Source of the DNA: Ischnura elegans
Lineage: Eukaryota; Arthropoda; Insecta; Odonata; Coenagrionidae
NCBI RefSeq assembly: GCF_921293095.1
Contig: NC_060253.1
Span: forward strand, 94,381,073 to 94,445,072
Direction of reading: 5' to 3'
DNA: 64,000 nt
Part shown: positions 56,778 to 64,000 of the stretch, piece by piece
How the letters are laid out: each line of letters starts with the position of its first letter
How positions within the stretch are numbered: position 1 is the first letter of the stretch
The notes under the pieces: model-generated
What the model was told of the DNA's origin: nothing
Database searches by the model: none
What the model saw: the letters and a program-made list of their open reading frames with translations, nothing else
Program-made: the position numbers and the translations under genes

Positions 56778-59700
56778 AATGTTGCTGTTGTTGAAAATAT
56801 TGCTGTTGATGAAAATGCTGCTGTTGTGGAAAATATTGTTGTTGCTGGAAATGTTGCTGTTATGGAAAATAATGTTGTTGTGTTAAATTTTTGCTGTTGT
56901 TGAAAATGTTGCAGTTGTTGAAAATGTTGCTGTTGTAATAATGTTGCTTATGTTGCAAATGTTGCTGTTGTTGATAATATTGCTGTTGTTGAAAATGTTG
57001 CTGTTGTTGGAATTGTTGTTGTTGTTGAAAACGTTGATTTTGTTGCGGTTTAAAAGTTGCTTTTGTTGTTGTTGAAAATGTTGCTGTTGTTGTTGCCAAA
57101 AATGTTGATGTTTTTTTGGTCGAAAATGTTGCTTTTGTTGTTGTTTAAAATATTGCTCTTGTTGTTGTTGTTGAAAATGTGCTGTTGTTATTGTTGTTGT
57201 TAAAAATGTTGCTGTTGTTGTTGTTTATGTGAAAAAATGTTGCTGTTGTTGTTGCTGTTGAAAATGTTTTGATGCTGATGTTGAAAAAGTTTCTGTTGTT
57301 GATAATGTTGCCCTTGTTGAAATAGTTGCTGCAGACGAAAATGTTGCTTTTGATGAAAATTTTGCTGTTGTTGAAAATGTTACTGTTGATTAAAATTATG
57401 CTGTTGAAGAAAATGTTGCTGTTCATGAAAATGTTGCTAATGATGAAAATGTTGCTTTTGATGATAATGTTACTGTTGATGAAATAGTTGCTGTTGATGA
57501 AAGCATTTCTGAAGGCGATAATTTTGCTGTTGATTAATGTGCTGCTGTTTATGAAAATTTTGCTGTTGATGAAAATGTCTGTTGATGAATATGTTGATGT
57601 TGATGAAAATGTTGCTGTAAATGAAAATGTTTCTGTTGATGAAGATTTTGTAGCTAATGAAAATGATGCTGTGTTTGAAATATTTGCTGTTGTTGAAAAT
57701 GTTGCTGTTGATGAAAATATTGCTATTGATGAAAATGTTCCTGTTGTTGAAAATGTTGCTGTTGTTGTTGTTTAAGTTGAAAATATTGCGGTTGTTTTTG
57801 TTGAAAATGATGGTGTTGCTTTTATTGAAAATGTTGCTGTTGTCGAAAATGTTGCTGTTGTTAAAAATGTTGCTTTTGTTGAAAATGTTGCTGTTGTTGA
57901 AAGAGTTGCTATTGCTTAAAATGTGTCTGTTAATAAAAATGTTGCTGTTGATGAAAATGTTGCTGTGGATGAAAATTATGCTGTTGTTGAAAATGATGCT
58001 GTTAATGAAAATTTTGTTGTCGATGAGAATGTTGCTAATGATGAAAATGTTGCTGTTGATGAAAATGTTGCTGTTGTTAAAAATGTTGCTGTTGATAAAA
58101 TGTTGCTGTTGTAAAATTGTTGCTGTTGTTAAAAATGTTGCAGTTGTTGAAAGTTTTACTATTGTTGAAAATGTTGCTGTTGATGTAAAAATTTTGCTGT
58201 TGTTGAAAATATTGCTGTTCATTATAATGTTGCTGTTGATGAAAATGTTGCTGTTGATGAAAATGTTGCTCTTGATGAAAATGTCTGTTGATGAAAATGT
58301 TGCTGTTGATGACAATGGTGCTGTTGATAAAAACGTTCCTGTCGTTGAAAATGTTGCTGTTGTTGAAAATGTTGTTTTTGTTGAAAATGTTGCTATTTTT
58401 GAAAATATATCTGTTGTTTAAAATTTTTTTATGTTGAATATGTTAACGTTGTTAAAAATATTCCTTTTGTTGAAAATTTTGCTGTTTTTGAAAATGATGC
58501 TTTTTTTGGAAATGTTGCTGTTGTTGAAAATGTTGCTGTTGCTGTTGATAATGTTGCTGTTTTTGAAAATGTTGCTGTTGATGAAAATGTTGTAAATGAT
58601 TAAAATGTTGCTGTTGATGAAAACGTTGCTAATGATTAAAATGTTGCTGTTGATGAAAATGTTGCTCTTGATGAAAATGTCTGTTGATGAAATTGTTGCT
58701 GTTGATGAAAATGTTGCTGTTGATGAAAATGTTGCTGTTGATGAAAATGTTGCTGTTGAAATTGTTGCTGTTGATGAAAATTTTGTTGTTGATGAAAATT
58801 TTGCTGTTGATGAAAATGTAACTATTGTTGAAAATGTTGCTGATGTTGAAAATGATGCTTTAATTGAAAAAGTTGCTGTTGTTGAAATAGTTGCTATTGG
58901 TGAAAATCTAGCTGTTGATGAAAATGATGCTGTTGATGAAAATGATGCTGTTGATGAAAATGTAGATGTTGTTGAAAATATTGCTGTTGTTGAACATATA
59001 ACTGATGTTGAAATAGTTGCTGTCGATGAAAATGTTGGTTTGATGGAAATTTTGCTGTTGTTGATAATGTTAATGTTGATGAAAATGTTGCTGTTGTTAA
59101 AAATATTGCTGTTCAAGAAAATGGTACTGTTGATGAAGATGTTGCTAATGATTTAATTGTTGCTGTTGATGAAAATGTTGCTGTTGATGAAAATGATGCT
59201 GTTGAAGAAAACATTTCTGTTGTTGATAATGTTGCTGTTGATGAAAATGTTGCTGTTGATGAAAATGTTGCTGTTGATGAAAATGTCTGTTGATGAAAAT
59301 GTTGAAGTTGATGAAAATGTTGCTGTTAATGAAAATGTTGCTGTTGTTAAAAATTTTGCCGTTAATGAAAATGATGCTGTTGTTGAAATTGTTGCTGTTG
59401 ATGAATATGCTACTGTAGATGAAAATGTTGCTGTGGATAAAAACGTTCCTGTCGTTGAAAATGTTGCTGTTGTTGAAAATGTAGATGTTGTTGAAAATAT
59501 TGCTGTTGTTGAACATATAACTGATGTTGAAATAGTTGCTGTCGATGAAAATGTTGGTTTGATGGAAATTTTGCTGTTGTTGATAATGTTACTGTTGTTG
59601 AAAATGTTGCTGTTGATAAAAATGTTGCTGTTAATGAAAATGTTGCCGTTGACGAAAATGTTGCTGTTGATGAAAATGTTTCTTTGTTTGAAAATGTTTT

Positions 59701-62670
59701 TTTTGTAGAAAGTGTTGTTGTTGTTGAAAATGTTGAAAATGTTGCCGTTGTTGAAAATGTTGCTGGTGTTGAGAATGTTGCTGTTCTTTAAAATGTTGCT
59801 GTTTTTGAAAATGTTACTGTTTTTGAAAATGTTGCTGTTGTTGAAAATGTTGCCGTAGAAAAAATGTTCTTTTAATCAAAATATTGCTGTTGTTGAAAAT
59901 GCTGCTGTTGATGAAAATGTTTCTTTTGATGAAAATGTTAGTGCAGATGAAAATGTAGCTGTTGTTGATAATGTTGCTGTTGTTGAAAATATTGCTGTTG
60001 ATGAAAATGCTGCTGTTGTGGAAAATATTGTTGTTGCTGGAAATGTTGCTGTTATGGAAAATAATGTTGTTGTGTTAAATTTTTGCTGTTGTTGAAAATG
60101 TTGCAGTTGTTGAAAATGTTGCTGTTGTAATAATGTTGCTTATGTTGCAAATGTTGCTGTTGTTGATAATATTGCTGTTGTTGAAAATGTTGCTGTTGTT
60201 GGAATTGTTGTTGTTGTTGAAAACGTTGCTTTTGTTGCGGTTTAAAAGTTGCTTTTGTTGTTGTTGAAAATGTTGCTGTTGTTGTTGCCAAAAATGTTGA
60301 TGTTTTTTTGGTCGAAAATGTTGCTTTTGTTGTTGTTTAAAATATTGCTCTTGTTGTTGTTGTTGAAAATGTGCTGTTGTTATTGTTGTTGTTAAAAATG
60401 TTGCTGTTGTTGTTGTTTATGTGAAAAAATGTTGCTGTTGTTGTTGCTGTTGAAAATGTTTTGATGCTGATGTTGAAAAAGTTTCTGTTGTTGATAATGT
60501 TGCCCTTGTTGAAATAGTTGCTGCAGACGAAAATGTTGCTTTTGATGAAAATTTTGCTGTTGTTGAAAATGTTACTGTTGATTAAAATTATGCTGTTGAA
60601 GAAAATGTTGCTGTTCATGAAAATGTTGCTAATGATGAAAATGTTGCTGTTGATGATAATGTTACTGTTGATGAAATAGTTGCTGTTGATGAAAGCATTT
60701 CTGAAGGCGATAATTTTGCTGTTGATTAATGTGCTGCTGTTTATGAAAATTTTGCTGTTGATGAAAATGTCTGTTGATGAATATGTTGATGTTGATGAAA
60801 ATGTTGCTGTAAATGAAAATGTTTCTGTTGATGAAGATTTTGTAGCTAATGAAAATGATGCTGTGTTTGAAATATTTGCTGTTGTTGAAAATGTTGCTGT
60901 TGATGAAAATATTGCTATTGATGAAAATGTTCCTGTTGTTGAAAATGTTGCTGTTGTTGTTGTTTAAGTTGAAAATATTGCGGTTGTTTTTGTTGAAAAT
61001 GATGGTGTTGCTTTTATTGAAAATGTTGCTGTTGTCGAAAATGTTGCTGTTGTTAAAAATGTTGCTTTTGTTGAAAATGTTGCTGTTGTTGAAAGAGTTG
61101 CTATTGCTTAAAATGTGTCTGTTAATAAAAATGTTGCTGTTGATGAAAATGTTGCTGTGGATGAAAATTATGCTGTTGTTGAAAATGATGCTGTTAATGA
61201 AAATTTTGTTGTCGATGAGAATGTTGCTAATGATGAAAATGTTGCTGTTGATGAAAATGTTGCTGTTGTTAAAAATGTTGCTGTTGATAAAATGTTGCTG
61301 TTGTAAAATTGTTGCTGTTGTTAAAAATGTTGCAGTTGTTGAAAGTTTTACTATTGTTGAAAATGTTGCTGTTGATGTAAAAATTTTGCTGTTGTTGAAA
61401 ATATTGCTGTTCATTATAATGTTGCTGTTGATGAAAATGTTGCTGTTGATGAAAATGTTGCTCTTGATGAAAATGTCTGTTGATGAAAATGTTGCTGTTG
61501 ATGACAATGGTGCTGTTGATAAAAACGTTCCTGTCGTTGAAAATGTTGCTGTTGTTGAAAATGTTGTTTTTGTTGAAAATGTTGCTATTTTTGAAAATAT
61601 ATCTGTTGTTTAAAATTTTTTTATGTTGAATATGTTAACGTTGTTAAAAATATTCCTTTTGTTGAAAATTTTGCTGTTTTTGAAAATGATGCTTTTTTTG
61701 GAAATGTTGCTGTTGTTGAAAATGTTGCTGTTGCTGTTGATAATGTTGCTGTTTTTGAAAATGTTGCTGTTGATGAAAATGTTGTAAATGATTAAAATGT
61801 TGCTGTTGATGAAAACGTTGCTAATGATTAAAATGTTGCTGTTGATGAAAATGTTGCTCTTGATGAAAATGTCTGTTGATGAAATTGTTGCTGTTGATGA
61901 AAATGTTGCTGTTGATGAAAATGTTGCTGTTGATGAAAATGTTGCTGTTGAAATTGTTGCTGTTGATGAAAATTTTGTTGTTGATGAAAATTTTGCTGTT
62001 GATGAAAATGTAACTATTGTTGAAAATGTTGCTGATGTTGAAAATGATGCTTTAATTGAAAAAGTTGCTGTTGTTGAAATAGTTGCTATTGGTGAAAATC
62101 TAGCTGTTGATGAAAATGATGCTGTTGATGAAAATGATGCTGTTGATGAAAATGTAGATGTTGTTGAAAATATTGCTGTTGTTGAACATATAACTGATGT
62201 TGAAATAGTTGCTGTCGATGAAAATGTTGGTTTGATGGAAATTTTGCTGTTGTTGATAATGTTAATGTTGATGAAAATGTTGCTGTTGTTAAAAATATTG
62301 CTGTTCAAGAAAATGGTACTGTTGATGAAGATGTTGCTAATGATTTAATTGTTGCTGTTGATGAAAATGTTGCTGTTGATGAAAATGATGCTGTTGAAGA
62401 AAACATTTCTGTTGTTGATAATGTTGCTGTTGATGAAAATGTTGCTGTTGATGAAAATGTTGCTGTTGATGAAAATGTCTGTTGATGAAAATGTTGAAGT
62501 TGATGAAAATGTTGCTGTTAATGAAAATGTTGCTGTTGTTAAAAATTTTGCCGTTAATGAAAATGATGCTGTTGTTGAAATTGTTGCTGTTGATGAATAT
62601 GCTACTGTAGATGAAAATGTTGCTGTGGATAAAAACGTTCCTGTCGTTGAAAATGTTGCTGTTGTTGAAA
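56396..62670. repeat. 3192-bp tandem duplication inside the minisatellite
   Basis: Text at 56396-59478 recurs at 59588-62670 with an offset of 3192 and near identity (for example 57470 and 60662, 58418 and 61610, 59157 and 62349). Only a few single-base changes were noticed, so the event is recent. Beyond 62670 the text switches to a copy of the segment near 58360. Confidence 0.9.
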
Positions 62671-64000
62671 ATGTTGTTTTTGTTGAAAATGTTGCTATTT
62701 TTGAAAATATATCTGTTGTTTAAAATTTTTTTCTGTTGAATATGTTTACGTTGTTAAAAATATTCCTTTTGTTGAAAATTTTGCTATTTTTGAAAATGAT
62801 GCTTTTTTTGGAAATGTTGCTGTTGTTGAAAATGTTGCTGTTGCTGTTGATAATGTTGCTGTTTATGAAAATTTTTGCTGTTGTTGAAAATGTTGCTGTT
62901 GTGTTAAATTCTGCTGTTGTTGAAAATGTTACCGCTTAAAAACATTGCTGCTGTATAAGTGTTGCTGATGTTGAAAATGTTGCTGTTGTTGAAAATGTTT
63001 CTGTTGTTGAAAATGTTGCTGTTGTTGAAAATGTTGCTGTTGCTGAAAATGTTGTAGTTGTTTTGAAAATGTTGCTGTTGTTGTTGTTAAAAAAATGTTG
63101 CTGTTGTTGTTGTTGAAAATGTTGCTGTGTTGTAGACAAAATGTGGCTGTTAGTTTTGTCGAAAATAGTGCAGTTGTTGTTGTTGTTGTTTAAAATGTTG
63201 CTGTTGTTGTTTTTGTTGTTGAAAATGTTGCTGTTGTTTTTGTTGTTGAAAATGTGTCTGTTGTTTTTGTTGAAAATGTTGCTATTGCTGTTGTTGAAAT
63301 TGTTGCTGTTGTTGAAAATGTGTCTGTTTTTGAAAATGTTGCTGTTGTTGTTGTTGAAAATGATGCTATTGCTATTATTGAAAATGTTTCTGTTGTTGAA
63401 AATGTTGCTGTCGCTGAAAATGTTGCTGTTATTGAAAATTTTTCTGTTGTTTAAAATGTTGCTTTTGTTGAAAATGTTGCTGTTGATGAACTAGTTATTG
63501 TTGATAAAAAAAATGGCCGTTGATGGAAATGTTGCTGTTGATGAAAATGTTGCTGTTGCTAATAATTGGTGCTGTTAATGAAAATAATGCTGTTGTTGAA
63601 AATTTTGAAGTAGATGAAAATTTTGCTAATGATGAAAATGTTGCTGTTGATGAAAACGTTGCTGTTAATAATAATATTGATGTTGATGAAAATGTGGCTG
63701 TTGTTGAAATAGTTGCTGTTGTTGAAAATGTTACAGTTGTTGAAAATTTTTTATTTTGTTGAAACTGTTGCTGTGGATGAAAATGTTGTAGTTGTTGAAA
63801 TTGTTGCTGTTGATGATAATGTTGCTGTATATGAAAAAGTTGCTGTTAATGAAAATGTTGCTCTTGATGAAAATGTCTCTTGATGAAAATGTTGCTGTTG
63901 AGGAAAATGTTGCTGTTGATGAAAATGTTGCTGTTGTTGAAAATGTTGCTGTTGTTTAAAATGAAACTGTTGTTGAAAAGGTTTCTGTTGTTGAAAAAGT

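Larger units (their letters stand above)
48004..64000. repeat. Giant 18-bp minisatellite, runs past the window end
   Basis: The unit is GTTGCTGTTGATGAAAAT with common variants GTTGCTGTTGTTGAAAAT, extra GTT triplets, and ATGCAATG or TTTAAAAT forms. Almost every base from 48004 on fits this pattern, about 16 kb in view. The period is a multiple of three, so five frames lack stops: VAVDEN and LLLMKM forward, IFINSN, FSSTAT and HFHQQQ reverse; the third forward frame has TGA in each unit. Indels move the frames often, and no start, splice or non-repeat flank supports a protein. I treat all ORFs here as by-products. Confidence 0.95.

Noticed and set aside
48372..63762. Dozens of long repetitive ORFs on both strands (VAVDEN, LLLMKM, IFINSN, FSSTAT, HFHQQQ repeats) that look like repeat proteins
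   Set aside because: They are the translations of one 18-bp repeat in its five stop-free frames. They overlap one another on both strands, shift with indels, and have no supported starts, introns or unique flanks.
48004..64000. CRISPR-like array
   Set aside because: There are no distinct spacers; the whole stretch is the repeat itself, in a eukaryotic context.

Overview
The window reads as nuclear DNA of an arthropod, most likely an insect. It is AT-rich, its genes are split by spliceosomal introns, and it is packed with arthropod-type transposon remains. I cannot name the species. No rRNA, tRNA, CRISPR or prokaryotic-type features were seen.

Layout. (1) 681-20563, plus strand: the last twelve exons of one SLC5-family sodium-coupled solute transporter (monocarboxylate/multivitamin transporter group). 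The twelve exons join in phase into 538 residues with no internal stop; the first exons lie before the window. One intron (4001-8391) uses a GC donor. The introns carry hAT-like MITEs (two with perfect 8-bp target duplications), several TTAA-flanked MITEs including a three-deep nest, a Penelope-like fragment with a 14-bp target duplication, and a family of elements filled with CACGTGG motifs. (2) About 20.8-22.46 kb: a Harbinger-like MITE and a broken LINE tail. (3) About 22.46-35.34 kb: a probable composite DNA transposon of roughly 12.9 kb, bounded by inverted copies of a 71-bp sequence. It carries a 677-residue CACTA/EnSpm-like transposase and an intact eight-exon gene for a 410-residue DUF4806-type protein, both on the minus strand. 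It also holds a 369-bp satellite-like array and four ~325-bp units, each with a CRE palindrome next to a YY1/Pho-like site. One upstream non-coding exon could serve both genes by alternative splicing.

(4) 35.7-48.0 kb: layered repeats. These are a TCGACG-motif element, a broken THAP-domain gene whose intron holds three back-to-back perfect palindromes (26, 48 and 42 bp), a tandem duplication, a 3.4-kb inverted repeat with ~1.67-kb arms, the last exon of a second DUF4806 gene, a 2.6-kb TTAA element with 19-bp perfect terminal repeats, and a third DUF4806 exon cut off exactly where the final region starts. (5) 48004 to the window end: 16 kb of an 18-bp minisatellite (GTTGCTGTTGATGAAAAT and variants). 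It contains two large tandem duplications (1988 and 3192 bp). Five of its six reading frames lack stops, which explains the many repetitive ORFs there.

The most unusual themes are the transposase plus DUF4806 pairing inside one element, a recurring design in which unrelated terminal repeats are followed by dense arrays of a short element-specific motif, and the very long 18-bp array abutting a gene exon. All gene structures come from reading splice sites and phases by eye; no homology search was run.
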